The notes: generated by a model not told the origin, from the letters alone. A stretch of DNA of 64,000 bases from Pigmentiphaga kullae (GCF_004216695.1 NZ_SGXC01000001.1:434001-498000), one strand, 5' to 3'. Counted from the first letter of the stretch, positions 17,987 through 27,276 are shown. Made by a program: numbers and translations.

Positions 17987-18832
17987 TCATGCCGCGGGCG
18001 GGGTCTCGCCGCGCGGCGCCTTGTAGCGGTTATAGCCCCACAGGTACTGCTCGGGACAACGCCGGATCATGGCCTCCATGCCGGCGTTGACCCAGGCGGC
18101 CTGGTCCTCCGCGGTCTCGGGCACCGGGCCGGGCAGCCGCACGAAATGGACCTTCCAGCCCTGTGCGCCGGGCAGGCGCTCGCCCGCCGCCAGCACCACG
18201 GCGGCGCCCGTCTGCGCCGCCAGCCGGCCGGGCAGCACCATGCTGAACGCGGGCTTGCCGAAGAACGGCGCCCACACACCTTCGCCGTTGCCGGGCACCT
18301 GGTCCGGCAGGATGCCGATCGCCTCGCCGCGGCGCAGGGCCCGCACCAGTTGGCGCACCCCCTGCAGGTTGGCGGGCGCGGTATCCAGGTTCGGCCCGCG
18401 CCGGCCGCCTTCGACCAGTTGCGACACCCAGGCCTTGCGCGGCGGCCGGTAGAGCACCGTGATGGGGCCGCCCCGGTGCGCGTAGTAGCGCGCCGCGACT
18501 TCGAAGCAGCCCAGGTGCGGCGTCAGGAACAGAATGCCCTTGCCCTCGTCCAGCGCACCCTGCACGGCGTCCCAGTCGTCGGTGCGGCACTCGGCCAGCG
18601 CCCGGTCGGGCCGGAACCAGACGCGCGGGATCTCCAGCGCGCCCTCGCCCGCGGCGGCGGCCGAGCGGCGCGCGAAATCCTCGCCTTCATAGCCGCCCAG
18701 GGCGGCGTTGGCGCGCAGGCGCGCGGCATAGTCGGCGGAACCGCGATACACCAGCAGTCCCAGACAGCGCCCCAGGCGGTGCAGCCAGCCCAGCGGCAGC
18801 CGCGCGAGCAAACGATAGAAAGTCAGCAGCAT
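17987..18832 (-). CDS. lpxL: Lipid A biosynthesis acyltransferase (LpxL/HtrB family)
   Basis: Protein of 281 aa from ATG 18832. ATG 18898 would add 22 residues that look unlike the family start. The catalytic HX4E motif is H106-LGCF-E111, an N-terminal hydrophobic anchor is present (LLARLPLGWLHRL), and GILPDQVPGNGEGVW matches the family. It adds a secondary acyl chain to lipid A at the inner membrane. It is divergent from metK. I recall two lpxL copies beside dapF in Bordetella; only one is seen here, and it is separated from dapF by the accessory block at 7853-17978. Confidence 0.9.
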   Translation of the reverse strand: MLLTFYRLLARLPLGWLHRLGRCLGLLVYRGSADYAARLRANAALGGYEGEDFARRSAAAAGEGALEIPRVWFRPDRALAECRTDDWDAVQGALDEGKGILFLTPHLGCFEVAARYYAHRGGPITVLYRPPRKAWVSQLVEGGRRGPNLDTAPANLQGVRQLVRALRRGEAIGILPDQVPGNGEGVWAPFFGKPAFSMVLPGRLAAQTGAAVVLAAGERLPGAQGWKVHFVRLPGPVPETAEDQAAWVNAGMEAMIRRCPEQYLWGYNRYKAPRGETPPAA

Positions 18833-19059
18833 CGAACGATCCGAACCTCGAATGACAAGCCCCGCCGCCACGTTGCCGGCAAGGGGGGTGGGCTCCATCG
18901 GGATTTTCCCCTAAAATGGAAGAGATCGCCGAGTTAACAGACAACTTGCGGGGCGATCGCGGCGCCGGCCCGTCCGGTGCGCGCATAAATGCCGCTAAAG
19001 CGTCGCTGCTCGCCACAGGTCCAAGACCCAGCAACGTGCAACACGCCGCGGAACCGATA

Positions 19060-19077
19060 GCCGGCGTGCGCGCCGGT
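19060..19077 (+). other. Perfect hairpin in the metK leader
   Basis: CCGGCG, loop TGCG and CGCCGG (19061-19076), with one extra G-U pair, lie 22 bases upstream of the metK GTG. The 266-base gap between lpxL and metK shows no known SAM riboswitch signature that I could recognise. Confidence 0.4.
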
Positions 19078-19098
19078 CAGCTTTCAAAGGACTATCGA

Positions 19099-20259
19099 GT
19101 GGCCAATTCCTACCTCTTCACTTCGGAATCCGTCTCCGAAGGACACCCCGACAAAGTCGCCGACCAGGTCTCGGACGCCATCCTGGACGCCATCCTCGCG
19201 CAGGACCCGACCTCGCGCGTGGCCGCGGAAACGCTGTGCAACACCGGCCTGGTCGTGCTGGCGGGCGAGATCACCACGCGCGCCAACGTCGACTACATCC
19301 AGGTCGCGCGCGACACCATCAAGCGCATCGGCTACGACAACACCGACTACGGCATCGACTACAAGGGCTGCGCGGTGCTGGTCGCCTACGACAAGCAGTC
19401 GCCCGACATCGCCCAGGGCGTGGACCGCGCCTCGGACGACTACCTGAATCAGGGCGCCGGCGACCAGGGCCTGATGTTCGGCTACGCGTGCAGCGAAACG
19501 CCCGACCTGATGCCCGCGCCGATCTGGTATGCGCACCGCCTGGTGCAGCGCCAGAGCGAGCTGCGCAAGGACGGCCGCCTGCCGTGGCTGCGCCCCGACG
19601 CCAAGTCGCAGGTCACCTTCCGCTACGTCGACGGCAAGCCGGTCGAGGTCGACACCGTGGTGCTGTCCACGCAGCACTCGCCCGACGTCAGCCAGGAGAC
19701 CATCCGCGAGGCCGTCATCGAGGAAATCATCAAGAAGACCTTCGCCGACGGCCTGATCACCGACAAGACGCGCTACCTGGTCAACCCGACCGGCCGCTTC
19801 GTCATCGGCGGCCCGCAGGGCGACTGCGGCCTGACCGGGCGCAAGATCATCGTCGACACCTATGGCGGCGCGTGCCCGCACGGCGGCGGCGCCTTCTCGG
19901 GCAAGGATCCGTCCAAGGTCGACCGCTCGGCCGCCTATGCCGCCCGCTACGTGGCCAAGAACATCGTCGCCGCCGGCCTGGCCACGCGCGCGCAGATCCA
20001 GGTCAGCTACGCCATCGGCGTGGCCGAGCCCATCAACATCACGGTCGACACCTACGGCACCGGCGTCATCCCCGACGACCAGATCGCCAAGCTGGTGCGC
20101 GAGCACTTCGACCTGCGTCCGAAGGGCATCGTCAACATGCTGGACCTGCTGCGCCCGATCTACCAGAAGTCGGCCGCCTACGGCCACTTCGGCCGCTCGG
20201 AGCCGGAGTTCAGCTGGGAAGCCACCGACAAGGCGGCGGCGCTGCGGTCCGCTCGGTAA
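19099..20259 (+). CDS. metK: S-adenosylmethionine synthetase
   Basis: Protein of 386 aa. It makes SAM from methionine and ATP in the cytoplasm. Signature motifs are [11 protein letters not shown] at the start, [12 protein letters not shown] and [17 protein letters not shown] near the phosphate loop. GTG 19099 is used, preceded by AAAGG; the frame is open upstream from 18916 but that part has no family similarity. In many betaproteobacteria metK lies close to ahcY. Here 23 kb of accessory genes separate it from ahcY at 43707. Confidence 0.97.
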   Translation: MANSYLFTSESVSEGHPDKVADQVSDAILDAILAQDPTSRVAAETLCNTGLVVLAGEITTRANVDYIQVARDTIKRIGYDNTDYGIDYKGCAVLVAYDKQSPDIAQGVDRASDDYLNQGAGDQGLMFGYACSETPDLMPAPIWYAHRLVQRQSELRKDGRLPWLRPDAKSQVTFRYVDGKPVEVDTVVLSTQHSPDVSQETIREAVIEEIIKKTFADGLITDKTRYLVNPTGRFVIGGPQGDCGLTGRKIIVDTYGGACPHGGGAFSGKDPSKVDRSAAYAARYVAKNIVAAGLATRAQIQVSYAIGVAEPINITVDTYGTGVIPDDQIAKLVREHFDLRPKGIVNMLDLLRPIYQKSAAYGHFGRSEPEFSWEATDKAAALRSAR

Positions 20260-20266
20260 CGCCCCG

Positions 20267-21169
20267 CTACCCGCCGAAGTCGCCGTAGACTTCGCGCGGG
20301 TTGCGAACCAGGATCCGCTCGAGCACCGGGCGGTCCTCCACCCACTCGGCCAGCAGGTCGAACAGATCGCCGTCGTTGGGCATACCCCTGCCCTGCATGT
20401 TCGTGTGCGGCCAGTCGCTGCCCCACAGCAGGCGCTCGGGCGCATGGCGCACCAGCGCGCGTACCAAGGGCGTGACCTCCGAATAGGGGTAGTCCTGCGC
20501 CGTGCAACGCATGGGGCCGGAAATCTTCACCCACACGCGCCCGGTATCCAGCAGTTCCAGCAGCCGCCGGAAGGCCGGCTGGTCCGACCCGCCCGCGGCG
20601 GGAATGCAGGCGAAATGGTCCAGCACGATGCGGTTGGGCAGGCGCAGCAGCGCATCGGCATGCTCGACCAGGTCGGTGCCGTGCGGATAGAACTGCACGT
20701 GCCAGCCGAACTCCGCGATCAGCTCGGGAATGCGCGGCGACGACAATCGGGGCAAGGCGCCGCGGTGGCCATGGCTGACGAAGCGGGCGCCGCGCACGCC
20801 CAGCGCGTCGAGTTCGGCCACCCGCGCGCGATCCACGTCGTCGGGCAGCAGCGCCACGCCGCGAAAGCGATCCGGGAAGCGCTCCAGCACCTCGGCCAGG
20901 TGGTCCGGATTCTGGCCGTAACCGGCGCCGCTGACCACCACCGCGCCGGACAATCCCAAGGTGTCCTGCAAGGCGATGTTGGTCTCGGGCAGCGCGTCCG
21001 CCGAGCGGTACTTGCTGCCCGGGTGGAACGGATAGCGGCTGGCGGGCCCGAACAAGTGGACGTGGCAATCGATGGCGCCCGCCGGCGCCGCCAGCCGGGG
21101 CTTGCGCGGATGCGGATCGGGCGGCGGCGTCAGCGGGAGCCCGTCCTGGCCGGGCATGGGGTTCTCCAT
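20267..21169 (-). CDS. Amidohydrolase-2 family hydrolase (LigI-like, 2-pyrone-4,6-dicarboxylate hydrolase family)
   Basis: Protein of 300 aa. The metal-binding HxH is in IDCHVHLFGP, followed by FVSHGHRG, IVLDHFAC, VKISGPMR and LLWGSDWPHTNM, a pattern close to LigI-type lactonases. These open cyclic esters such as 2-pyrone-4,6-dicarboxylate during aromatic breakdown. ATG 21169 overlaps the stop of the upstream Bug gene as TGATG. A second amidohydrolase-Bug pair lies in mirror image beyond the LysR at 22311. The substrate is inferred only at the level of a cyclic or lactone carboxylate. Confidence 0.82.
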   Translation of the reverse strand: MENPMPGQDGLPLTPPPDPHPRKPRLAAPAGAIDCHVHLFGPASRYPFHPGSKYRSADALPETNIALQDTLGLSGAVVVSGAGYGQNPDHLAEVLERFPDRFRGVALLPDDVDRARVAELDALGVRGARFVSHGHRGALPRLSSPRIPELIAEFGWHVQFYPHGTDLVEHADALLRLPNRIVLDHFACIPAAGGSDQPAFRRLLELLDTGRVWVKISGPMRCTAQDYPYSEVTPLVRALVRHAPERLLWGSDWPHTNMQGRGMPNDGDLFDLLAEWVEDRPVLERILVRNPREVYGDFGG

Positions 21170-22158
21170 CAGTTCGCCGTGATGCGGGCACGCCGCACCA
21201 CGTCCTTCCATTGCCGGATCTCGGCCGAGATCATGGCGGCGAAATCCTCGGGCGTGCTGGTCCTGGGCTCCACGCCTGCCGCCTGCAACTGGCTGTTCCA
21301 GGCGGGATCCTTGCCGATCTCGGCCATCGTCCGGTGCAGCGCGTCGATCACCTCGCGCGGCGTGCCCGCGGGCGCCAGCACGCCCAGCCACAGGATGCCT
21401 TCGTAGCCTGGCACGCCGGACTCGGCGATGGTCGGCACGTCGGGCAGCAGCGCCGAGCGCTTCGCGCTGGCGATGGCCAGCGGCTTGATCCGCCCGCTGG
21501 CGAAATGGGGCTGCGAGGTGGTGACCGTGTCCATCTTGACCGCGATCTGGCCGCCCAGCAGGTCGTTGAGCGCCGGCGCCGCCCCCTTGTACGGCACGTG
21601 CACGACCTGGATGCCGAGCCGCTGCAGCAGGAGTTCCGTCGTGACGTGGGGCAGCGTGCCGTTGCCCGCCGATCCGTAGGTCAGCTTGCCCGGGTTCTTG
21701 CGGGCGAAATCGACGAAGCCCTTGAAGTCATCGAAGGGCTGGTTGCCGCTGGCCACCAGCAGCTCGGGGATCTGCGCGACGAGTCCGATGGGCGCGAAGT
21801 CCTTTTCCGTATCGAAGGACAGGCGCGGCGTGATCGCCGGATTGATGGTGTGGTTGGGCGTGGTGAACAGCAGCGTGTAGCCGTCGGGCGCCGCGCGCGC
21901 GACGCGCTGGGTGGAGATCACGCCGCCGGCGCCGGGTACGTTCTCGACCACGAACTGGGCATCGAGCCGCCGGCCGAGCTGCGCGGCCAGCATGCGCGCC
22001 ACGGCGTCCACCGATCCGCCGGCCGAGAACGGCACCACCAGCGTGACCGGCCGGGACGGGTAGCGGGCAGCCTGCGCCGGAGCGGCCAGCGCCACGCCGG
22101 CGGCGAGGCAGGCGGCGGCATGCAGCCACGCGCGACGGACAGGGTATGGGCACGGCAT
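21169..22158 (-). CDS. Bug-family (TctC) periplasmic substrate-binding protein
   Basis: Protein of 329 aa. The signal peptide covers about residues 1-30 (APAQAA). Landmarks are PFSAGGSVDAVAR, ENVPGAGGVIS, APDGYTLLF and HVPYKGAAP. It faces the LysR gene across about 150 bases and is coupled by TGATG to the amidohydrolase, so the two form a two-gene operon. A 15-base palindromic element (22217-22231) lies upstream and has a close relative before the mirror-image Bug at 23340. Confidence 0.92.
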   Translation of the reverse strand: MPCPYPVRRAWLHAAACLAAGVALAAPAQAARYPSRPVTLVVPFSAGGSVDAVARMLAAQLGRRLDAQFVVENVPGAGGVISTQRVARAAPDGYTLLFTTPNHTINPAITPRLSFDTEKDFAPIGLVAQIPELLVASGNQPFDDFKGFVDFARKNPGKLTYGSAGNGTLPHVTTELLLQRLGIQVVHVPYKGAAPALNDLLGGQIAVKMDTVTTSQPHFASGRIKPLAIASAKRSALLPDVPTIAESGVPGYEGILWLGVLAPAGTPREVIDALHRTMAEIGKDPAWNSQLQAAGVEPRTSTPEDFAAMISAEIRQWKDVVRRARITAN

Positions 22159-22216
22159 CGGATCTCGCCTCCTGGTTTGCGGGACGCTGAGCTTAGTGGC
22201 GGTGGCCGACCCGCCT

Positions 22217-22231
22217 CAAATGATTGTTTTG
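22217..22231. promoter_or_regulatory. Candidate LysR operator, left copy
   Basis: CAAATGATTGTTTTG lies in the gap between the left Bug gene and the LysR gene. It is nearly identical to the reverse complement of the element at 23232-23246 (CAAATGAATTGTTTG), differing by a small shift in the centre. Confidence 0.5.
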
Positions 22232-22310
22232 CACCAGTCCATGAATTCCTTGCATGCCGCCCCGCTCGTGATAATGATGTCGCTGTGCCGTTTTCCCCCA
22301 CGAGGCATCC

Positions 22311-23225
22311 ATGCAAATCGATTTCCTCGGCATGCAGGCCTTTCTCTGCATCGTCGAGCAAGGTGGCTTCCTGCCGGCCGCCACCCACCTGAACCTGTCC
22401 CAGACGGCGGTCAGCCACCGCCTGCGCAAGCTGGAGGACAGCCTGGGCATGAAGCTGCTGACGCGCACCACGCGCGCGATCACGCTGACCGATGCCGGCC
22501 GCGCCCTGCTGCCGCGCGTGCGCAAGGCCATGCAGGAGCTGGAGCTGTCCTACGACACCGTACGCCAGCACGCGGGCAGCGCGCCGCGCTGGCTGGTGTT
22601 CGGCTGCCTGCCGACCCTGGCGACCACACAGTTGTCGCCGGCGCTGCTGCGCTTCGCGGCGCAGCACCCGGACATCTCGGTACGCGTGCTGGACGACTCC
22701 ATCGGCGAAATCGCCGAGCACGTGCACAACGGCACCGCGGCCTTCGGCGTGTCGCTGGCCAGTTCGAACCGGTTCGGCCTGGACATGGACGTATTCGCCG
22801 AAGAACCGTTCGTGCTGGCCTGCCCGCCCCGCCACCGCCTGGCGCGGGCCAGGGTAGTGGATTGGGAACGCCTGCGCGGCGAACCCCTGATCCGCATCAG
22901 CCTTCCCGCCGGCAACGCGGCCACCATCGACGACGCGCTGGGCGATCGCCGCCTGCAGTTCCGCTGGGCCTACGAGGCCCAGCACACGTCGATCGCGCTG
23001 GACTTCGTCGCCAACGGGCTGGGGCTGACCGTGGTGCCGGCGCTGTCGGCCACCAAGGCGCCCGGCGTGGTCACGCGGCCGCTGGCCGGTCCCGCGGTGG
23101 CGCGCCATCTGGCCGTGGTCACGCGCCGCGGCGCCGTGCTCGCTCCGGCCGCGCAGGCCATGCGCGACCTGCTGGTGGTCCAAATCCGGGACCGCCTGGC
23201 GGCCGTCCATGAACGGCGCGCATGA
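22311..23225 (+). CDS. LysR-family transcriptional regulator
   Basis: Protein of 304 aa. The N-terminal helix-turn-helix includes FLPAATHLNLSQTAVSHRL, and an inducer domain follows. It is the only regulator in a symmetric module: to the left Bug plus amidohydrolase read leftward, to the right Bug plus amidohydrolase read rightward. Related palindromes stand before both Bug genes, so one protein may control both arms. ATG 22311 (MQIDFLGMQAFL) fits the normal family start, although ATG 22332 is possible. Confidence 0.92.
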   Translation: MQIDFLGMQAFLCIVEQGGFLPAATHLNLSQTAVSHRLRKLEDSLGMKLLTRTTRAITLTDAGRALLPRVRKAMQELELSYDTVRQHAGSAPRWLVFGCLPTLATTQLSPALLRFAAQHPDISVRVLDDSIGEIAEHVHNGTAAFGVSLASSNRFGLDMDVFAEEPFVLACPPRHRLARARVVDWERLRGEPLIRISLPAGNAATIDDALGDRRLQFRWAYEAQHTSIALDFVANGLGLTVVPALSATKAPGVVTRPLAGPAVARHLAVVTRRGAVLAPAAQAMRDLLVVQIRDRLAAVHERRA

Positions 23226-23231
23226 ATCCGC

Positions 23232-23246
23232 CAAACAATTCATTTG
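23232..23246. promoter_or_regulatory. Candidate LysR operator, right copy
   Basis: CAAACAATTCATTTG lies 94 bases before the right-hand Bug ATG, just after the LysR stop. Its reverse complement nearly repeats the left copy at 22217-22231. The rest of the 114-base gap shows only a GAGGAGA-like ribosome site before 23340. Confidence 0.5.
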
Positions 23247-23339
23247 TCCACGCCTCCCCGGGTGCCTAGACTGGCGGCGAATCGACGGTCCTCCCGCATG
23301 CCCCGGCGCGGGCCCGGACCGCGCCACGAGGAGACCGCC

Positions 23340-24311
23340 ATGTTCCACCGCGCCGCGCGGCCGATTGCCGCCGCGCTGATGTTCGCCGCCATCACCCCGC
23401 TCCACGCGCAGGATGACCGCTACCCCGAGCAACCCATACGCGTAATCGTGCCCTTCGGCGTCGGCGGGCTGGCCGACATTTCCCTGCGCCTGGTCACGCA
23501 GCGCCTGTCCGAACGCCTGGGCCAGCAGGTCGTGGTCGAGAACAAGCCCGGAGCGGGCGGCGTGGTGGCCACCAACGCCGTGCTGGGCGCGCCGCGCGAC
23601 GGCTATACGCTCGCGGTATTCGCCAACGGCACGGCGATCAGCAAGACACTCTTCAAGCTGCCCTACGATCCCGTCGCCGATTTCGCACCCATCTCCACCG
23701 TCGCCTACTTCGACCTGGTGCTGCTGACCAACGCCAAGGGCAAGCTGCAATCCCTGCCCGCGCTGCTGGCCGAGGGCAGGAAACGCCAACTGGTGCTGGG
23801 CACCATCAACCCGGGCAGCACGCAGAACCTGTCGGCCGAGCTGTTCAAGTCCATGGCCGGCATCGACGCCATGGTCGTGCCCTTCAAGAGCACGCCCGAG
23901 GTACTGACCGCCCTGCTGCGCGGCGACGTCGACGTGATGTTCGAGTCGTATGCCGCGCTCAAGGGCGCCATCACGTCGGGCCAGGCAACGCCGATCGCGG
24001 CCACCGGCAGCCACCGCTCGAGCTGGCTGCCCAAGGTGCCCACCGTGGCCGAGAGCGGCGTGCCCGGCTACGAGGTCGCCGGCTGGAACGCCCTGTTCGC
24101 CCCGGCCGGCACGCCGCCCCGCAGGCTGGACCGTCTGAACGCCGCGCTGAACAAAGTGCTGCGCGAACCCGCCATCCGCCAGCGCCTCGAGGAACTCGGC
24201 ACGCAGGCTCAAGGCAGCACGCGCGAGGAACTGGCGGACGTGTTCAGGCGCGACATCGCCAAGTGGGCGGACGTCATCCGCAAGGCGGGCATTCCCATGC
24301 AACAGAACTAG
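23340..24311 (+). CDS. Bug-family (TctC) periplasmic substrate-binding protein
   Basis: Protein of 323 aa. The signal peptide ends near PLHAQ (about residue 22). PFGVGGLADISLR replaces the usual GGxxDxxAR, ENKPGAGGVVA and PRDGYTLA follow, and the HVPYKG region is altered to VVPFKSTPE. The binding pocket may therefore differ from its mirror-image neighbour at 21169. ATG 23340 follows GAGGAGACC. The amidohydrolase gene begins 12 bases later, so they are probably one operon. Divergent ligand residues suggest the two arms are not simple duplicates. Confidence 0.9.
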   Translation: MFHRAARPIAAALMFAAITPLHAQDDRYPEQPIRVIVPFGVGGLADISLRLVTQRLSERLGQQVVVENKPGAGGVVATNAVLGAPRDGYTLAVFANGTAISKTLFKLPYDPVADFAPISTVAYFDLVLLTNAKGKLQSLPALLAEGRKRQLVLGTINPGSTQNLSAELFKSMAGIDAMVVPFKSTPEVLTALLRGDVDVMFESYAALKGAITSGQATPIAATGSHRSSWLPKVPTVAESGVPGYEVAGWNALFAPAGTPPRRLDRLNAALNKVLREPAIRQRLEELGTQAQGSTREELADVFRRDIAKWADVIRKAGIPMQQN

Positions 24312-24323
24312 CAGGAGCATTTC

Positions 24324-25136
24324 GTGACTTTCGCGACTTCCCCGGCCGACGCGGTGCTGGTCGATGCCCACGTCCACGTCTTCACGCGCGACATGCCGCT
24401 CGTGCCCAATCCGCGCCACAGTCCGGACTACAGCTTCACGGTCGAGCAGTTGCTCGGCACCATGGACCGGCATGGCGTGCACTACGCCGTGATCGCCGCC
24501 GCCAGTCCCTGGGGGGACTACAACGACTACGTCATCGAGTCCTTGGGCAAGTCGGCGCGGCTGCGCGGTACGGTCATCGTACAACCCTCTATCGAAAGAC
24601 AGGTGCTGGAGCCCATGCATGCGGCGGGCATACGTGGCGTACGCCTGCCTTTCATCAGCCTGGACCGCCTGCCCGACCTGGACTCCTGGGATTACCGCAA
24701 ATTCCTGCGCCGCCTGGTCGATCTGGACTGGCACGTACACGTCCATATCGAAGGACCGCGCCTGCCTGAAGTGCTGCCTGCGTTGCAGCGCTCGGGCGTC
24801 AAGATCGTCATCGACCACATCGGGCGGCCGGATCCGGTCGCCGGCGTCGATAGCGAAGGCTTCCAGGCCATGCTGCGCGCGGTCGAGAAAGGGCGGACCT
24901 GGGTCAAGCTGTCGGGCGCCTACAGGTTGGGCGCCAACGCCCGCGAGTGCGCACAGGCACTGTGCCGCGAAGCGGGCCACGAGCGCCTGATGTGGGCCAG
25001 CGACTGCCCCTTCGTCGGCGCCGAATCCACCATGAGCTACCCGGCGGCTGTCGAGTGGCTGGTCGACACCATTGCCGATCCCGTCATCCGGCGCCGCATA
25101 TTCGGCGATACCGCGCTGCGGTTCTATTTCTCCTGA
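24324..25136 (+). CDS. Amidohydrolase-2 family hydrolase
   Basis: Protein of 270 aa from GTG 24324, with AGGAG directly upstream. The metal-binding HxH is in VDAHVHVF, then GVRLPFIS, WHVHVHIEG, IVIDHIGRP, VKLSGAYR and LMWASDCPFVG. It belongs to the same superfamily as the gene at 20267 but is shorter and only distantly similar. It probably hydrolyses a lactone or decarboxylates a ring acid. It is the second gene of the right arm of the mirrored module and converges on the leftward operon ending at 25153. Confidence 0.82.
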   Translation: MTFATSPADAVLVDAHVHVFTRDMPLVPNPRHSPDYSFTVEQLLGTMDRHGVHYAVIAAASPWGDYNDYVIESLGKSARLRGTVIVQPSIERQVLEPMHAAGIRGVRLPFISLDRLPDLDSWDYRKFLRRLVDLDWHVHVHIEGPRLPEVLPALQRSGVKIVIDHIGRPDPVAGVDSEGFQAMLRAVEKGRTWVKLSGAYRLGANARECAQALCREAGHERLMWASDCPFVGAESTMSYPAAVEWLVDTIADPVIRRRIFGDTALRFYFS

Positions 25137-25152
25137 CCCGGCATCCGGTCCG

Positions 25153-26145
25153 TCAGTTCTTCGAGAGATTCAGCACGCCAGGGTGGAACAGCTCTTCCGG
25201 GGCCACGCGGCGTGGCGAGAGCCCTTGCTCGTGATGATAGCGGGTGAAAGTCTCGAGGACGTGCCGGTTCGGTTCGAGTCCGTAGCTCCAGAAATCGTCC
25301 CCCATCAACTCGCGCGAGGCATGGTACTCGGCCACGCCCCACGGCAGCGAGGCATAGAGATGCCCGATCTGGGCAAGCTCTTCCATGGCCAGGCGCTTGG
25401 CCTGGACGAACGCTTTGTAGACGCTGACCGGCAGCCAGGGGTGCTTGTCCACCAGCGCGCGGCGGATACCCACCACGTGCATGATGGGAAACAGGCGCGT
25501 GCGGGAGAAATAATCCCGCTCGACCGAGCGGAAATCGGGAAACATCAAGCCCACGCCAGGCACTCCGCGCTGGAAGCAGGACGGCGCCTTGGCGCTGAAC
25601 ACCGCATCGAGCTCGCCCGACTCCAGCAGACCCGACAAAGTCTCGTCGTTGCCGATCTGGCGCACGTCGATGTCGGGCGGCAGATCGATCGGCGCGCGCT
25701 CTTCGCGGCCAGGCTGCTCCACCCCGCCCCGCCGCCAATGCACGTCGCGCGGATGAAGCCCGAACTCGTCCTGCAACATGCCCCGGATCCAGACGTTGGC
25801 GGTGATCTGGTATTCGGGCACGCCGATTTTCCGGCCCTTGAGCGCCGCGGGACTGTCAATTCCCCGATCGGTCCGGATGTAGATGCCGGAATGGCGGAAT
25901 ACACGCGAGACGAACGCAGGAATGGCGACGTAGTCGGTTTGCCCGCGCGCCGTCATGACCGTATGGCTGCTCAGGGAAAGTTCGGAAATATCGAACTCTT
26001 GGCCGTTGAAGGCGCGATGGAAGATCTCTTCGGGATGCAGGGCGAGCGGTACGAGCGCGCATCCTTCGATGGCAACCCGGCCATCGAACAATGCGCGCGT
26101 GCGGTCGTAGTCGCAGCAGCCTAGGCTGAGCTGCAAGGTGGACAT
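25153..26145 (-). CDS. 4,5-dihydroxyphthalate decarboxylase-like / solute-binding-fold protein
   Basis: Protein of 330 aa. The opening LQLSLGCCDYDRTRALFDGRV and the later FDISELSLSSHTV and GVPEYQITANVWIRG match proteins named 4,5-dihydroxyphthalate decarboxylase, which have a periplasmic-binding-protein fold. No signal peptide is seen, so it is probably cytoplasmic. GAGGAGA precedes ATG 26145. It is the last of five leftward genes (CMD, dehydrogenase, Bug, Bug, this one) facing a LysR. A role in decarboxylating an aromatic diacid is plausible by family. Some relatives may only bind ligands. Confidence 0.75.
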   Translation of the reverse strand: MSTLQLSLGCCDYDRTRALFDGRVAIEGCALVPLALHPEEIFHRAFNGQEFDISELSLSSHTVMTARGQTDYVAIPAFVSRVFRHSGIYIRTDRGIDSPAALKGRKIGVPEYQITANVWIRGMLQDEFGLHPRDVHWRRGGVEQPGREERAPIDLPPDIDVRQIGNDETLSGLLESGELDAVFSAKAPSCFQRGVPGVGLMFPDFRSVERDYFSRTRLFPIMHVVGIRRALVDKHPWLPVSVYKAFVQAKRLAMEELAQIGHLYASLPWGVAEYHASRELMGDDFWSYGLEPNRHVLETFTRYHHEQGLSPRRVAPEELFHPGVLNLSKN

Positions 26146-26227
26146 GTGGTCTCCTCGGTTTCGGAACCCAGTGGGGAAAAGACCGGGCCGCCCCGGCCCG
26201 GTCGCTGATGGCGGCAACAGGGGCTGG

Positions 26228-27205
26228 TCACTCGGGCTGGATATTCGCATCCTTGGCGACGCGCGCGTACTTCTCGTAATCCGAGCGCACCAGCTTCATC
26301 ATCTCCTCGGGATTCATCACGAGCATGTCCAGCCCCGCGTCCCTCAGCCGCTTCTGCACGTCCGGCATCGCAGCCACGCGGCGCATGTCTTCCTCTATCT
26401 TCTTGAGCACGGGAGCCGGCGTGCCGCGAGGCGCCATCAGTCCATAGTAATTGTCCAGCGAAAAGTCCTTCAGTTCGGGAATGCCCGACTCGCGTATCGT
26501 CGGCACGCCGGCGGCCGACTCGCTGCGCTCGGCGGAAAACAGCGCCAGCGCGTTCAGCCTGCCGTTCTTGGTGAAGGCGATGGCGGCCGGGGCCGAGACC
26601 GCCGCCGCGTGGACATGGTCTGCGAGCACGTCGGCGACGGCGGGCGTGCAGCCACGATACGGAACATGCAGCGCCTTGATGTTCATCTCGTGCTTGTACA
26701 TTTCCAGGCCGAAATGATGGGGACTGGCGACATTGCAACTGGCGATCTCGTACTTGCCGGGATTGGCCTTCAGCAGTGCCGTGAACGCTTTCATGTTCCG
26801 GACCGGCAGGGAAGGGTTGATCACCAGCATCATCGGCGACGAAGTCAGTAGCCCCAACGGCGCGAAGTCCTTGGTGAAATCGAACGCCAGATTGGGATAG
26901 ACGACCTGATTGATGATGTGCGTATTGGTCGCGAGCAGCAAGGTGTAGCCGTCCGCCGGCGAACGCAGCACCGCTTCGGCGCCGATCGAGCCGCCCGCCC
27001 CCGGGCGGTTCTCGACCACCACGCCCTGCTTCCAAAGTTCCGCCAATTTCTCGGAGAACACACGGGCCGTGACATCGGCCGCGCCTCCGGGTGTGAACGT
27101 CACCACGATCTTGACGGGACGATTGGGATAGGTCTGCGCGCTGGCCAGGCAGGGCAGGAGCGACGCGGCCAGGGCCGTATAGAAAAAGCGAAAGACGCGG
27201 TTCAT
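26228..27205 (-). CDS. Bug-family (TctC) periplasmic substrate-binding protein
   Basis: Protein of 325 aa. The signal peptide covers about residues 1-23 (CLASAQ). Landmarks are TFTPGGAADVTAR, ENRPGAGGSIG, PADGYTLLL and HVPYRGCTP. Cysteines in the ligand region (ASCNVAS and RGCTP) are unusual for the family. It is separated by 239 bases from the next Bug upstream, a gap that holds an AT-rich stretch and a weak terminator-like hairpin, so it may have its own promoter. The decarboxylase-like gene follows 82 bases downstream. Confidence 0.9.
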   Translation of the reverse strand: MNRVFRFFYTALAASLLPCLASAQTYPNRPVKIVVTFTPGGAADVTARVFSEKLAELWKQGVVVENRPGAGGSIGAEAVLRSPADGYTLLLATNTHIINQVVYPNLAFDFTKDFAPLGLLTSSPMMLVINPSLPVRNMKAFTALLKANPGKYEIASCNVASPHHFGLEMYKHEMNIKALHVPYRGCTPAVADVLADHVHAAAVSAPAAIAFTKNGRLNALALFSAERSESAAGVPTIRESGIPELKDFSLDNYYGLMAPRGTPAPVLKKIEEDMRRVAAMPDVQKRLRDAGLDMLVMNPEEMMKLVRSDYEKYARVAKDANIQPE

Positions 27206-27276
27206 GATGTCTGAATCCCCAAAAGGCTGTGTTAAAGAAAATCTTCACAAATCTCTTTTTTGAGACCGAACGTGCC

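Noticed and set aside
21918-24980. 1020-codon minus-strand frame
   Set aside because: Low-complexity His/Gln/Arg/Gly-rich translation antisense to LysR, Bug and amidohydrolase genes; no domain is recognisable.
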